A DNA stretch of 64,000 nt from Bernardetia sp. (GTDB lineage Bacteria; Bacteroidota; Bacteroidia; Cytophagales; Bernardetiaceae). The notes beneath the pieces are model-generated. The model was not told where the DNA came from. It worked only from the letters and a program-made list of their open reading frames with translations, and made no database searches. The position numbers were made by a program, and so were the translations under genes. Of the stretch, positions 51,149 to 59,357 are shown in pieces. Within the stretch, counting starts at the first letter, position 1. Every line of letters starts with the position of its first letter. Location of the stretch: the NCBI GenBank assembly GCA_020630575.1, contig JAHDBD010000007.1, positions 155,712-219,711 of the forward strand, written 5' to 3'.

Positions 51149-53326
51149 ATGAATCCTCTTTCTATTCATCGCATTGTTTTTAGTAGCATATTCTTATTAT
51201 TTCTCTTTACTAATTCGAATAGCTTTGCTCAAAATTCTACTTTAGATTTCAATAATTACACACCTTTAGAAGCGAAAGGAAAAATTCCTAAAGACTTTTT
51301 GAAGAAGATGAGTGAATATTATGCAGAAAAACGAGTAAACAATAATGATACAGGAGATAAAAATACTGAAAAAAGCAAGGATAAATTTGATGTAATGGCT
51401 AGTTTTCACTTAAAACGATTGCTTTTGAGTGGTTCTGTTTTGTTTGGAGATACAGTTAGTGTTTATGTGCAGAAAGTGGGCGATAAAATATTAGAAAATT
51501 ATCCAGATTTACAAGGCAAAATTCGTTTTTATGTAACCAAAGAACACACTGTAAATGCTTTTAGCACACCTGAAGGATTTATTTTTATTAATATAGGACT
51601 TTTGGCGCATTTAGAAAATGAAGCTCAACTTGCTTATATTCTCTCTCATGAAGTTACTCATTTTGTGAAAAAACACAGCATCAATCAGTTTTTGTATGAG
51701 CAGGAAATAGAAAGGGAGAGTAGTAAAAAAGGAGTTGCTGGGTGGTTTTCAAAATCAAAATCATTGTATGAAAAGCAAGCTGAAAAAAGCTCTTATTCAA
51801 AAGAACAAGAAATAGAAGCCGATGACTATGGTTGGGAGATTTTCAGTAAAACAGGTTATGATTTGTCAGAAATGATGGGCGCATTTAGAGCCTTAGAAAG
51901 TTCTCTTTATCCATTTGATACATTAGTTTTTAAGAGTAAATTTCTGAATAATTCGTTTGTAGATTTGCCAGACGGATTTTATTATAAAGATACGCTGCAT
52001 TTTGTGGAAATGCCCAAACTCACAAAAGAAGAATTAGAAAAATTAAGAGCTTTACAAACCCACCCAGATATTGAAGAACGTCAGAAAATAGCTTTAGCAA
52101 GAATTGACCTAAATAATGACAAAAAAGGAGAAAAATATTTGATTTCAGAAGAGGATTTTAATTTGGTTCAAAAAATTGCTCGCTTCGAAATGTGTGAATT
52201 ATATCTAAATGAAAATTTATTTTTAGATGCCATTTATCATGCTTTAATTTTAGAATCTAAATATGGAAAAAGTAATTATTCAGAGTTTTCTCTAGTAAAG
52301 GCTCTTTACGGAATGGCAGATTATGATTTGTATGGAAGACGAATTTATTTAGAATTTCCCTACAACGAAATTGATTGGAAAGGTAGAAATTGGTTCTTTG
52401 CCTTAGAAGAGTTATCTGACAAACAACTTGGCGTTTTGGCTGCTTCTCATTTGATAGAATTATCCAAAAAAGATAAGAAATATGAGTATTTGAAACCTTA
52501 TTATTTAGATTTATTAGAAAAATCGGCAAGTAAAAAGAGTGAAAAGTTTTTTGATAGAAATGAATATTCACTAAGCATAAAAGAAACTGTAGAAGAAATT
52601 CCTGTTTATAACACAGACATTATGTATAAGTCTTGGGTAAAAATAAAAAATAGCCTAGATAGTACAGATATGGCTTACTTAAAAGAGCAACAAAATGTAA
52701 TAGCAAAAAAGAAACAAGAAGATAAGTATGTGAATAAACTGACTGAAGAAAATAACCCTAGAGATGTTGCTTTATTGGGAGGTATAAATAAACAAGGAAA
52801 ACTGGAGCTACCAAAACTTGACACTGACTTTAACTTTAATTTAAGTGATATAGCTATATCAAATGCATTAATGATACGTCCTTTTGCCATTTCTTTTTAT
52901 GATGAAGAAAATGAAGCGATAAGTTTAGCAAAAACGGATCAATTACAAAGACAAATTATAGAAGCGATTACGAATCTAAAAGATACAATTAATGTAAAAT
53001 ATTTAGATTTTAGCACCTTTACTCAAGATGATGTAGAAAAATACAATGATTTGGTTTTTCTTCAATCTTGGTTTGTCAAAACCTATTCTTTAGAAGAACA
53101 ACTAATGCCATTTTATTATGAAGAAAAAATTAAATCTTTAGCTTCAAAATATGGAGTGAGTAATTTTGTAATGTCTGTTTTTTTATCTACTAATAAAACA
53201 CAGGTTGTTTTGTTACGTTCACAAAATAAAGAATCAACACTAAAAAAAGAACGAGATAAGATTGTAGAAGGAAGTTATATAGATTGGGAACAACATCTTT
53301 TAGAATTATTATCAAAACAAAAATAA
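51149..53326 (+). CDS. Secreted M48-family metalloprotease
   Basis: 725 aa. Signal peptide (1-27, ending NSFAQ). The peptidase domain (about 80-230) has NAFSTPEGFIFINIGLL and the zinc motif His167-Glu168-x-x-His171 in SHEVTHFVKKHS. The third ligand Glu is in the QEIEADDYGWEIF helix. The C-terminal 450 residues are helical with no clear family and contain QTHPDIEERQKIALARI, the substrate-side loop common in M48 proteins. Periplasmic relatives (BepA/LoiP) act in outer-membrane protein quality control. The next gene starts 8 nt downstream, so the protease and three secreted paralogues may be co-expressed. Confidence 0.85.
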   Translation: MNPLSIHRIVFSSIFLLFLFTNSNSFAQNSTLDFNNYTPLEAKGKIPKDFLKKMSEYYAEKRVNNNDTGDKNTEKSKDKFDVMASFHLKRLLLSGSVLFGDTVSVYVQKVGDKILENYPDLQGKIRFYVTKEHTVNAFSTPEGFIFINIGLLAHLENEAQLAYILSHEVTHFVKKHSINQFLYEQEIERESSKKGVAGWFSKSKSLYEKQAEKSSYSKEQEIEADDYGWEIFSKTGYDLSEMMGAFRALESSLYPFDTLVFKSKFLNNSFVDLPDGFYYKDTLHFVEMPKLTKEELEKLRALQTHPDIEERQKIALARIDLNNDKKGEKYLISEEDFNLVQKIARFEMCELYLNENLFLDAIYHALILESKYGKSNYSEFSLVKALYGMADYDLYGRRIYLEFPYNEIDWKGRNWFFALEELSDKQLGVLAASHLIELSKKDKKYEYLKPYYLDLLEKSASKKSEKFFDRNEYSLSIKETVEEIPVYNTDIMYKSWVKIKNSLDSTDMAYLKEQQNVIAKKKQEDKYVNKLTEENNPRDVALLGGINKQGKLELPKLDTDFNFNLSDIAISNALMIRPFAISFYDEENEAISLAKTDQLQRQIIEAITNLKDTINVKYLDFSTFTQDDVEKYNDLVFLQSWFVKTYSLEEQLMPFYYEEKIKSLASKYGVSNFVMSVFLSTNKTQVVLLRSQNKESTLKKERDKIVEGSYIDWEQHLLELLSKQK

Positions 53327-53334
53327 TCAAGACT

Positions 53335-54093
53335 ATGAAAGCATTATTTACAATTCTATTTTTTGTTTTGTCTACTTCTTTTTCCTTTGGACAGGTGTTT
53401 TTCAAACAGCGAGTATATGGAATGAAAGATAGAGAGCCAAAAGAAGAAGTCAAGGTAACTCTTAGACAGAATAAATCTAAGTCTACATATAATTCTACAC
53501 CAAATTATAGCTACACGACTACTTATTCTACCTATAGTGTCATACATTCTAAAGGAAAACGTTATGAGCATCACCGAAATCCTTTACCTGTATTATGGGA
53601 AGGCAAACAGCTTAGTGCAATGACAAAAAAAGGATTGTTTATTCATCAAAAAGGAGATAATAAAGTTATCCATCTAAGCACAGCATCTAAGATGTTTCGG
53701 GAAATGGGAGAAACAAATCTAGCAAATAGCTTATCAGGAATCAGTAATGGATATGCTGTTTCTACTATTTTACAGTACACTTCTGTACTTTCTTCTTTTG
53801 GTTTTGGTATGTTTGTACTGGCAGAAAATTTACAAGAAGATGACAATTCTGGTACAGAAAATCGTCGTAAAGGATTCAGAATTAGTCTTGGTACTTTTGT
53901 GGGTACAACCATACTCAACCAGATTTTTAAAGCAAGTCTTAGAAGCACTTTGAATAATTATAATTCAAGATTTTCTTTTGATAAAAAATTTGCGCCTAAC
54001 TTTGCGCCTTCAAAAATTACCTTCAAGCCTGTTCAGATAACTCCTTTTACTCCATCAATAACTCCTACCTTAGGTTTTTCTTGGAAACTTTAA
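53335..54093 (+). CDS. Secreted protein of a three-member tandem family, copy 1
   Basis: 252 aa from the ATG at 53335 (an earlier frame start lies inside the protease gene and lacks a signal sequence). Signal peptide 1-19, then a segment shared by all three copies, QVFFKQRVYGMKDREPKEEV. A Ser/Thr/Tyr-rich stretch follows, then two hydrophobic helices (about 139-160 and 181-200). The shared tail ends PSKITFKPVQITPFTP...PTLGFSWKL. The last residues resemble a closing outer-membrane beta strand, but only one strand is evident. I do not recognise the family. Confidence 0.7.
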   Translation: MKALFTILFFVLSTSFSFGQVFFKQRVYGMKDREPKEEVKVTLRQNKSKSTYNSTPNYSYTTTYSTYSVIHSKGKRYEHHRNPLPVLWEGKQLSAMTKKGLFIHQKGDNKVIHLSTASKMFREMGETNLANSLSGISNGYAVSTILQYTSVLSSFGFGMFVLAENLQEDDNSGTENRRKGFRISLGTFVGTTILNQIFKASLRSTLNNYNSRFSFDKKFAPNFAPSKITFKPVQITPFTPSITPTLGFSWKL

Positions 54094-54094
54094 A

Positions 54095-54128
54095 ACAGTA
54101 ATTAGTAATCAGTTACAAGTTAATTTCA
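54095..54128. repeat. CAGTTA/CAGTAA-type spacer repeat
   Basis: Degenerate run of CAGTAATTAGTAATCAGTTACAAGTTAA units directly after the copy 1 stop, related to 11538-11556 and 55680-55716. Confidence 0.45.
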
Positions 54129-54160
54129 AAATAAAATTACCAACTACAAGAAACTAGACT

Positions 54161-54925
54161 ATGAAAATACTATTTACACTTTTATTTTGTGCTTTATCAA
54201 CTTCTCTTTCTTTTGGACAAGTGTTTTTCAAGCAGCGAGTGTATGGGATGGTAGACAGAGAACCAAAAGAGGAGGTACAGGTAAGAATTCGTACTTATAG
54301 AGATTCTCCAAGAATTTCTACGACTTATTCGACGGGTAGTTATGGTGGAGGTTACGGCTCATACTCTGCATCTTCTATTAGAAAAGATTCTAAAACCTAT
54401 AAAATTGATTATCATCCAAAAAAATCAGAATGGGAAAATCAAGAATTAGGAGTTTTAAAAAAAGTTACGCAGTATTATATTTATTCTAAGGAAACGAATA
54501 GAGCAATTCCTTTGAAAGAAGCAGCAAAATTCTTCAAAACAGAGATGAATGAACCTCATTTGGGTTTAGTATTAAGAAATGCAAGAAGTACTATTGTTTT
54601 CGGAAGAGTGTTGCAATGGACTAGCGTAATGCTGGGAGGACCTGTGCTAGGAGTTGCTGCTATGTCAGGGTTTGATCCTGATTTTACGGAGGGTACAGGA
54701 GGATTTATTGCTGGTTCAATTGGAGTTTTTGTATTAGGTAATCTACTAAACAAATCAACAAAAAAATCTATTAAGAAGAATTTGGACAGGTATAATTCAA
54801 ATTTATCAACAGATAAAAAATTTGCTCCTAACTTAAAACCTTCAAAAATTACCTTTAAGCCTGTAAGAAAAAATTTGTTGAATTCTTCTATTGCTCCTAC
54901 CTTAGGTTTTTCTTGGAGACTTTAA
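54161..54925 (+). CDS. Secreted protein of the tandem family, copy 2
   Basis: 254 aa. Signal peptide 1-19, then QVFFKQRVYGMVDREPKEEV as in copy 1. The following stretch is Gly/Ser/Tyr-rich (STGSYGGGYGSYSASS), unlike copies 1 and 3. Two hydrophobic segments (about 145-165 and 180-200) and the tail KKFAPNLKPSKITFKPV...PTLGFSWRL match the others. The middle third aligns poorly with its paralogues. Confidence 0.7.
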   Translation: MKILFTLLFCALSTSLSFGQVFFKQRVYGMVDREPKEEVQVRIRTYRDSPRISTTYSTGSYGGGYGSYSASSIRKDSKTYKIDYHPKKSEWENQELGVLKKVTQYYIYSKETNRAIPLKEAAKFFKTEMNEPHLGLVLRNARSTIVFGRVLQWTSVMLGGPVLGVAAMSGFDPDFTEGTGGFIAGSIGVFVLGNLLNKSTKKSIKKNLDRYNSNLSTDKKFAPNLKPSKITFKPVRKNLLNSSIAPTLGFSWRL

Positions 54926-54937
54926 AAAATCACTACT

Positions 54938-55678
54938 ATGAAAATACTATTTACAGTTCTATTTTTCGTTTTATCAATTTCTTGTTCTTTTGGACAGGTA
55001 TTTTTCAAACAGCGAGTGTATGGAATGGAAGATAGAGAACCGAAAAAAGAAGTTGTTTATTTTAGAACAACATACAGTTCCAATTCTTATAGCTATTCAA
55101 GCAATAGTAAAAAGAAGAAATCAAAAAAAACATATTATCATATTAGTGACAATACTCAAGCGTATTCTTGGAAAACAGCAGAATTGCGAACGAAAAGAAA
55201 ATATGGCTTCTACTATATTGGAGTAAAAGAAACAAATCATCTTATTCCTCTAATTCCAGCTATTGATACATTTAGAGAATTGGGCAAACATGACTTAGCT
55301 AATTCGATAACACGAGCAAGAACCGTTTTTATTGTTGCCAAAAGCACTCAAATTGCATCTTGGGTAGTCGGTGTGCCAACAATAATGACTATTTGGGCAG
55401 CAGATGGAGATGAGGCTTTTGTAAATCAAGACCATTATAATGTGCTTTATGCTTGTATCGGAACTTGGGTAGGAAGTAAAATAACAATGCTTTTGTGCAA
55501 AGCATCAATAGATAACAGCCTTAGAAAGCACAATAATTCAGTTTTAGAAAATAGAGAAGACAAAGAAAAGAACTTTTATCAAAATCTAAAACCTTCAAAA
55601 ATTACCTTCAAGCCTGTTCAAATCAGTCCTTTCACGCCTTCATTAGCTCCAACTTTAGGATTTTCTTGGAAACTTTAA
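54938..55678 (+). CDS. Secreted protein of the tandem family, copy 3
   Basis: 246 aa, 12 nt after copy 2. Signal peptide 1-19, QVFFKQRVYGMEDREPKKEV, then a Ser/Tyr/Lys-rich linker with a KKKKSKK run. The hydrophobic central region differs in sequence from the others (VGVPTIMTIWAADGDEAFV). The shared tail LKPSKITFKPVQISPFTP...PTLGFSWKL is nearly identical to copy 1. A terminator follows the gene. Confidence 0.7.
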   Translation: MKILFTVLFFVLSISCSFGQVFFKQRVYGMEDREPKKEVVYFRTTYSSNSYSYSSNSKKKKSKKTYYHISDNTQAYSWKTAELRTKRKYGFYYIGVKETNHLIPLIPAIDTFRELGKHDLANSITRARTVFIVAKSTQIASWVVGVPTIMTIWAADGDEAFVNQDHYNVLYACIGTWVGSKITMLLCKASIDNSLRKHNNSVLENREDKEKNFYQNLKPSKITFKPVQISPFTPSLAPTLGFSWKL

Positions 55679-55679
55679 T

Positions 55680-55716
55680 CAGTTATCAGTAAATAGTTAC
55701 CAGTAACCAGTTAATT
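55680..55716. repeat. CAGTTA/CAGTAA-type spacer repeat
   Basis: Run of CAGTTATCAGTAAATAGTTA and CCAGTAACCAGTTAA units immediately after the copy 3 stop. Longest of three related runs in the window. Confidence 0.5.
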
Positions 55717-55734
55717 TCACAAATACATTTCAAG

Positions 55735-55772
55735 CCTTATGAACCTCAAAAATTCATAAGGTTTTGTTTTTT
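55735..55772 (+). terminator. Terminator after the three-paralogue array
   Basis: CCTTATGAA (55735-55743) and TTCATAAGG (55753-55761) form a perfect 9-bp stem with a 9-nt loop, followed by TTTTGTTTTTT. Confidence 0.75.
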
Positions 55773-55834
55773 GTTTCTTAAAAGAATTAGAATTGTGTAT
55801 TTTCGTTTTGCAAATGTATTTTCTCTATAAACTT

Positions 55835-55860
55835 TTTATTTCTCTGTGGTTAAAATGTAT
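55835..55860. repeat. Short dispersed AT-rich repeat, copy 2
   Basis: The 21-nt core at 55835-55855 is identical to 10529-10549. Downstream at about 55873-55912 a related phrase (CGGTGTTCCTCTGCGAACTC) follows, so this copy may be longer. Confidence 0.5.
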
Positions 55861-55935
55861 TTGTATTTCATTCTCGGTGTTCCTCTGCGAACTCTGTGTT
55901 TAAAAATGTATTCCATCGTAATTTCATTAACATAA

Positions 55936-58059
55936 ATGCCTATCTTTTTAACAGAATATTCTAGTGCTTGGATTATTGTAGCTTTGCTTTTAGGAGCTGG
56001 TTATGCTGCTTTGTTATATTATAAAAGGAGTTCGCCTTGGGGCAAAAACTGGCAAAAAGTATTGGCTGCCATTCGTTTTTTGTGGGTTTCTGTTCTTGCA
56101 ATCCTATTGATAGGACTTTTGATGCAGCAATTTATTACTCGTTACGAAAATCCTACGATTGTTTTTGCGATTGATAATTCGGCTTCTATTTTATTACAAG
56201 AAGATTCTACAAAGCTAAATTCGGCTTTAAATTCTATCCAAAAAACAGCTCAAAACCTGCAAGAAAAAGGATTTGATGTAGAATATAGAACTTTATCAGA
56301 ATTGAATAATGATAGTTTGAGAAATAATAATGAAACTAATTCTGACAAAATAAATTTCAATTATACCTCTTCTCCAATTAGTGAATTACTAAAAAATATT
56401 CAAAGTGAATTCGAAAATCGTAATCTTTCTAACGTAGTCTTGCTTTCTGATGGTGCTTACAATCAAGGGCTTGCGCCTGATATTTCACCGTATCCTTTTT
56501 CACTTCAAACAATTGGAGTAGGCGATACTGTTCCAAAAAAGGATATTATTCTTAAAAGTCTTTTTCATAATAAAATGGCTTATTTGGGAAATCAGTTTCC
56601 AATAGTTGCAGAAGTTACGCATACAGGTTTTGAGAATAGAGAAGTTACAGCCGTTTTATCACAAAATGGAAAGACTATTTCTACACAAAAAGTGAAATTT
56701 AGTTCGAATCAAAACGACCTTAAAAGCATAGAATTTTTAGTAAAAGCAACTTCAAAAGGTATTCAGCATTATGTCGTTACGATTGTGCCACAAGAAGGAG
56801 AATTTACAACTCAAAACAACACAGCACATGCTTATATTGACATTATTGATAGCAAAGAAAAAATACTATTGGTTGCTGCTGCGCCTCATCCAGATATAAA
56901 GGCGTTTCGTGCAGCGATAGAAAAAAACGAGAATTATAAGTTTGATATTTATTTGCCTTACATTTACTTGTCTTATCTCTCTCCTACCAAATTAGAGGAT
57001 AAATACGACCTTATTATTTATCATCAATTTCCTGATAAAATGGGAAGACCTTTGCCTATTTTAGAAAAACTCAGAAAAATGACTTCTGCCGAACTCTTCA
57101 TTATTGGAGCGCAAAGCAACTATAATGTATTTAATTCATTAAATACTGGCGTAAAAATTCGTCCTTTAGGAAATCAATCTGATAAAGTAATTCCTTTTTG
57201 GAACTCTAATTTTTCAAAGTTTTATCTGACTGAGGAACAAAAAAGTCGTTTTGCTTCCTATCCTCCTGCACTCGTTCCTTTTGCTGATTACGAAATTTCT
57301 TCACAGGCTGAAATAATGCTGTATCAACGAGTGGGAAATATTCAGACTAAAAAACCATTGGTTGTGATGAGCGAACAAAATGGCAAAAAAACAGGTGTAT
57401 GGCTTGCTGAAAATACATGGAAATGGCGTTTGAATGAATATGCAGATAATAAAAACCAAGAAGGATATGATGCGCTTTTGAGTAAAATAATTCAATATCT
57501 TTCTACCAAAGAAGATAAAAGACGTTTTAGAGTTGCGCCAATAGCTTCTCAATTTTCTACCTCTGAGGGTGTAAGTTTTGATGTAGAAATTTATAATGCG
57601 ATTTATGAACCTCTTTTAGGACAAAATATTCGTTTAGAAATCAAAGACGAAGAAGGAAAAACAAGAACTTATACCTTTACAAATAATTCTTCGCCATTTA
57701 GATATTCGGCTTCTGCACTGCCAGAAGGTGCATATTCTTTTAAAGCGACAACACAACTAGACGGAAAATCAGAAACTTCAATCGGACAATTTACAGTGAG
57801 AGAAATAAAACTGGAAAGCCTAAATGCCACAGCAGATTTTGGAGTAATGCGACGATTGGCACAGCAAAATAAAGGCAATTTTTATACACTTTCTAATCTA
57901 GAAGTTTTACAAGATTCCCTACAAAATCAAGTTCCAACACCAACTGTTTTTAGAAGTGAACAACTTTCAGATGTCATTAATCTGTGGTGGATTATGTTTT
58001 TGATTATTGGTTTTGCAAGTTTTGAGTGGGGAGTTCGTAAATTTCAAGGTGGCTACTAA
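55936..58059 (+). CDS. vWA-domain membrane protein
   Basis: 707 aa. Two N-terminal helices (about 11-29 and 44-64) and one near the C-terminus (about 683-701). The vWA-like domain starts at TIVFAIDNSAS, where Asp80-x-Ser-x-Ser is the MIDAS motif, and continues to VVLLSDGAYNQG and LQTIGVGD. Beta-sandwich stretches follow (IVAEVTHTGFENREVTAVLSQ, FDVEIYNAIYEPLLGQNIRL). The layout is like the large BatA/BatD-related and glutamine-amidotransferase-like vWA proteins of Bacteroidota. Its function is unknown; an envelope integrity role is inferred. Confidence 0.75.
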   Translation: MPIFLTEYSSAWIIVALLLGAGYAALLYYKRSSPWGKNWQKVLAAIRFLWVSVLAILLIGLLMQQFITRYENPTIVFAIDNSASILLQEDSTKLNSALNSIQKTAQNLQEKGFDVEYRTLSELNNDSLRNNNETNSDKINFNYTSSPISELLKNIQSEFENRNLSNVVLLSDGAYNQGLAPDISPYPFSLQTIGVGDTVPKKDIILKSLFHNKMAYLGNQFPIVAEVTHTGFENREVTAVLSQNGKTISTQKVKFSSNQNDLKSIEFLVKATSKGIQHYVVTIVPQEGEFTTQNNTAHAYIDIIDSKEKILLVAAAPHPDIKAFRAAIEKNENYKFDIYLPYIYLSYLSPTKLEDKYDLIIYHQFPDKMGRPLPILEKLRKMTSAELFIIGAQSNYNVFNSLNTGVKIRPLGNQSDKVIPFWNSNFSKFYLTEEQKSRFASYPPALVPFADYEISSQAEIMLYQRVGNIQTKKPLVVMSEQNGKKTGVWLAENTWKWRLNEYADNKNQEGYDALLSKIIQYLSTKEDKRRFRVAPIASQFSTSEGVSFDVEIYNAIYEPLLGQNIRLEIKDEEGKTRTYTFTNNSSPFRYSASALPEGAYSFKATTQLDGKSETSIGQFTVREIKLESLNATADFGVMRRLAQQNKGNFYTLSNLEVLQDSLQNQVPTPTVFRSEQLSDVINLWWIMFLIIGFASFEWGVRKFQGGY

Positions 58060-58104
58060 CGTATAACAGATTTCCCAGCCTGTTTCATAAAAATAGATAC
58101 TAAG

Positions 58105-58557
58105 ATGAAAAATGTTTTATCATATAAAAGCCAAACTAAACTTGAAGAACTAGGAGGGGCAATGAACAGTCAAAGGTTTTATTTTGATTTTATAATTGAT
58201 GGAAAACCTTTATCTGAGTTATTAGGAGTTAAGGAAAATGGTATGATAGGAGTTCTTGGGACATCTAGTCACAGTAATTATGAGAAAGAAAAAATAAGTG
58301 AACTTTTGCTAGAAAAAGAAACAGAATTAGGAAACGGTAGAGTGATTATTTATGGTTGTAGCGAATGTTTGGATATTGGTTGTGGAGCAATAACTGTTAA
58401 AATTGAAAAAATAGATAATTCAATTATTTGGAAGGAGTTTGCTTACGAAAATGAATATGAGGAAACTGACTTTGAAGAATATAAAAAAATAGGCTCATTT
58501 GTATTTGATCAACAAGTCTATAAAGATTTATTTACAGAGATGAAATATTTGTATTAA
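58105..58557 (+). CDS. Small protein with CSEC-x4-GCG motif, unknown
   Basis: 150 aa, soluble, no signal peptide. A central motif YGCSECLDIGCGAITVKIEK has three Cys within nine residues and the GCGA turn. It is followed by WKEFAYENEYEE. This CxxCxxxGCGA...W-x-F-x-YEN pattern occurs in a family of small bacterial proteins, some of which sit among polymorphic-toxin immunity genes. I cannot name it with confidence. No toxin gene is adjacent. Starts 46 nt after the vWA gene. Confidence 0.5.
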   Translation: MKNVLSYKSQTKLEELGGAMNSQRFYFDFIIDGKPLSELLGVKENGMIGVLGTSSHSNYEKEKISELLLEKETELGNGRVIIYGCSECLDIGCGAITVKIEKIDNSIIWKEFAYENEYEETDFEEYKKIGSFVFDQQVYKDLFTEMKYLY

Positions 58558-58562
58558 TAAAT

Positions 58563-58673
58563 TTACCCACCACAGCCCAACAAACGATTATATCGTTCTC
58601 TAGCTTCTGCTCTCAACTCTTCTTGTTCTTCGTCTGAAAGTTCTGTGATTTTATTTTCTGAATTTTCAATATG
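58563..58673 (-). pseudogene. Truncated duplicate of the 3' end of the small gene at 61012
   Basis: Reads the same 3' end as the 61-aa gene at 61012-61197: 92 bp are identical (58563-58654 to 61012-61103), and the next 19 bp differ at 3 positions. The frame encodes the same last 32 or so residues (ending RERYNRLLGCGG), then continues with unrelated codons to an in-frame stop and contains no ATG, GTG or TTG. It has therefore lost its 5' half. It begins 6 nt after the stop of the gene at 58105. Confidence 0.85.
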
Positions 58674-58771
58674 TTTTGTGTTTTCTTTTATAAAGTTTCC
58701 TATATCTAAACTTAATTATTTAAAGCTCTTACCAGTAGTTTTAGGTAACCTAGAAATAAATACCTTTTTTA

Positions 58772-59143
58772 TTACTTTTCACATCTCGAACAAACTCCCA
58801 CTACTGTACAATATATTTCTTCTACTATGTATTCTTTGTGCAACTTACAAGTTGCTTCAATATGTGGTAGGCAAGTAATTTGATTGCAGCTTTTACAACT
58901 GAAATGAATGTGGTTAGGTTTGTGATTTTCACAACAACTATTAAATGCTGCATATTTAACTCCTCCTTCTGGTGTCATTACTTTATGAATAATTTTTTCT
59001 TCTATTAATCTATCCAAAACACGATAGACAGTTACTTTATTACAGGTTTTTTTTAAGACTTTTTTTATTTCATTGGGTGACAATGCCACAAAAGAAGACT
59101 CAATTAACTCTTTAATTTGGGTTTTGGCTATGGTGGTTTTCAT
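58772..59143 (-). CDS. zur: Fur-family regulator, probably Zur
   Basis: 123 aa. The winged-helix domain covers residues 1-75 (LSPNEIKKVLKKTCNKVTVYRVLDRL holds the recognition helix; the TVYR motif is typical). The C-terminal dimer domain has NHIHFSCKSCNQITCLPH, with the regulatory His/Cys ligands, and a final CSRCEK forming the structural CxxC pair. I choose the ATG at 59143; an upstream ATG at 59209 adds 22 residues and would overlap one of the operators. The Zn assignment rests on the MerC-like and ZigA-like genes it faces. Likely binds the paired operators at 59205 and 59243 and represses both directions when zinc is plentiful. Confidence 0.83.
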   Translation of the reverse strand: MKTTIAKTQIKELIESSFVALSPNEIKKVLKKTCNKVTVYRVLDRLIEEKIIHKVMTPEGGVKYAAFNSCCENHKPNHIHFSCKSCNQITCLPHIEATCKLHKEYIVEEIYCTVVGVCSRCEK

Positions 59144-59204
59144 AAATACTACACATTTAATAAGAAATAAATTATGACGATATAAATCATATCGACTTTG
59201 TTTT

Positions 59205-59219
59205 TGCAACGTTGTTGCA
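59205..59219. promoter_or_regulatory. Zur-type operator 1
   Basis: TGCAACGTTGTTGCA, a perfect inverted repeat TGCAAC-N3-GTTGCA. It covers the predicted start point of the zur transcript and overlaps the -33 TTG of the opposite promoter. The same site recurs 38 bp away with one base changed in the spacer. Confidence 0.75.
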
Positions 59220-59244
59220 TTTGCAAATATAAATGTTATTTTTG
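59215..59244 (+). promoter_or_regulatory. Promoter towards the merC-like and GTPase genes
   Basis: TTG at 59215-59217, a 19-nt spacer, TATTTTTG at 59237-59244: both elements match the Bacteroidota consensus. The -7 box overlaps operator 2 and the -33 box overlaps operator 1. Confidence 0.6.
59224..59231 (-). promoter_or_regulatory. -7 box of the zur promoter
   Basis: TATATTTG on the minus strand, an exact TAnnTTTG, placed between the two operators. The predicted start point falls in operator 1, which fits autorepression. No -33 TTG at consensus spacing. Confidence 0.5.
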
Positions 59245-59257
59245 CAACATTGTTGCA
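59243..59257. promoter_or_regulatory. Zur-type operator 2
   Basis: TGCAACATTGTTGCA, same TGCAAC-N3-GTTGCA palindrome. It covers the end of the plus-strand -7 box and the predicted start point of the merC-side transcript. Confidence 0.75.
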
Positions 59258-59357
59258 TTTAGTGGTAATTTTTAAAAAAAACTAAATTTTCTATTTGGGA
59301 GTATTTTTATTTTGAGAGAATAATCTGATAACAAAAAGATATCCATGAAAAAAAACA

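Noticed and set aside
58836..58856. GCAACTT-AC-AAGTTGC palindrome inside zur, resembling the Zur operator half-sites
   Set aside because: The spacer is longer than in the two operators and it lies in the coding sequence near the end of the gene; likely coincidental.
58645..58878. Plus-strand open frame of 77 codons over the zur 3' end
   Set aside because: It overlaps the zur coding region and the repeat, its product has no recognisable pattern, and zur is well supported.
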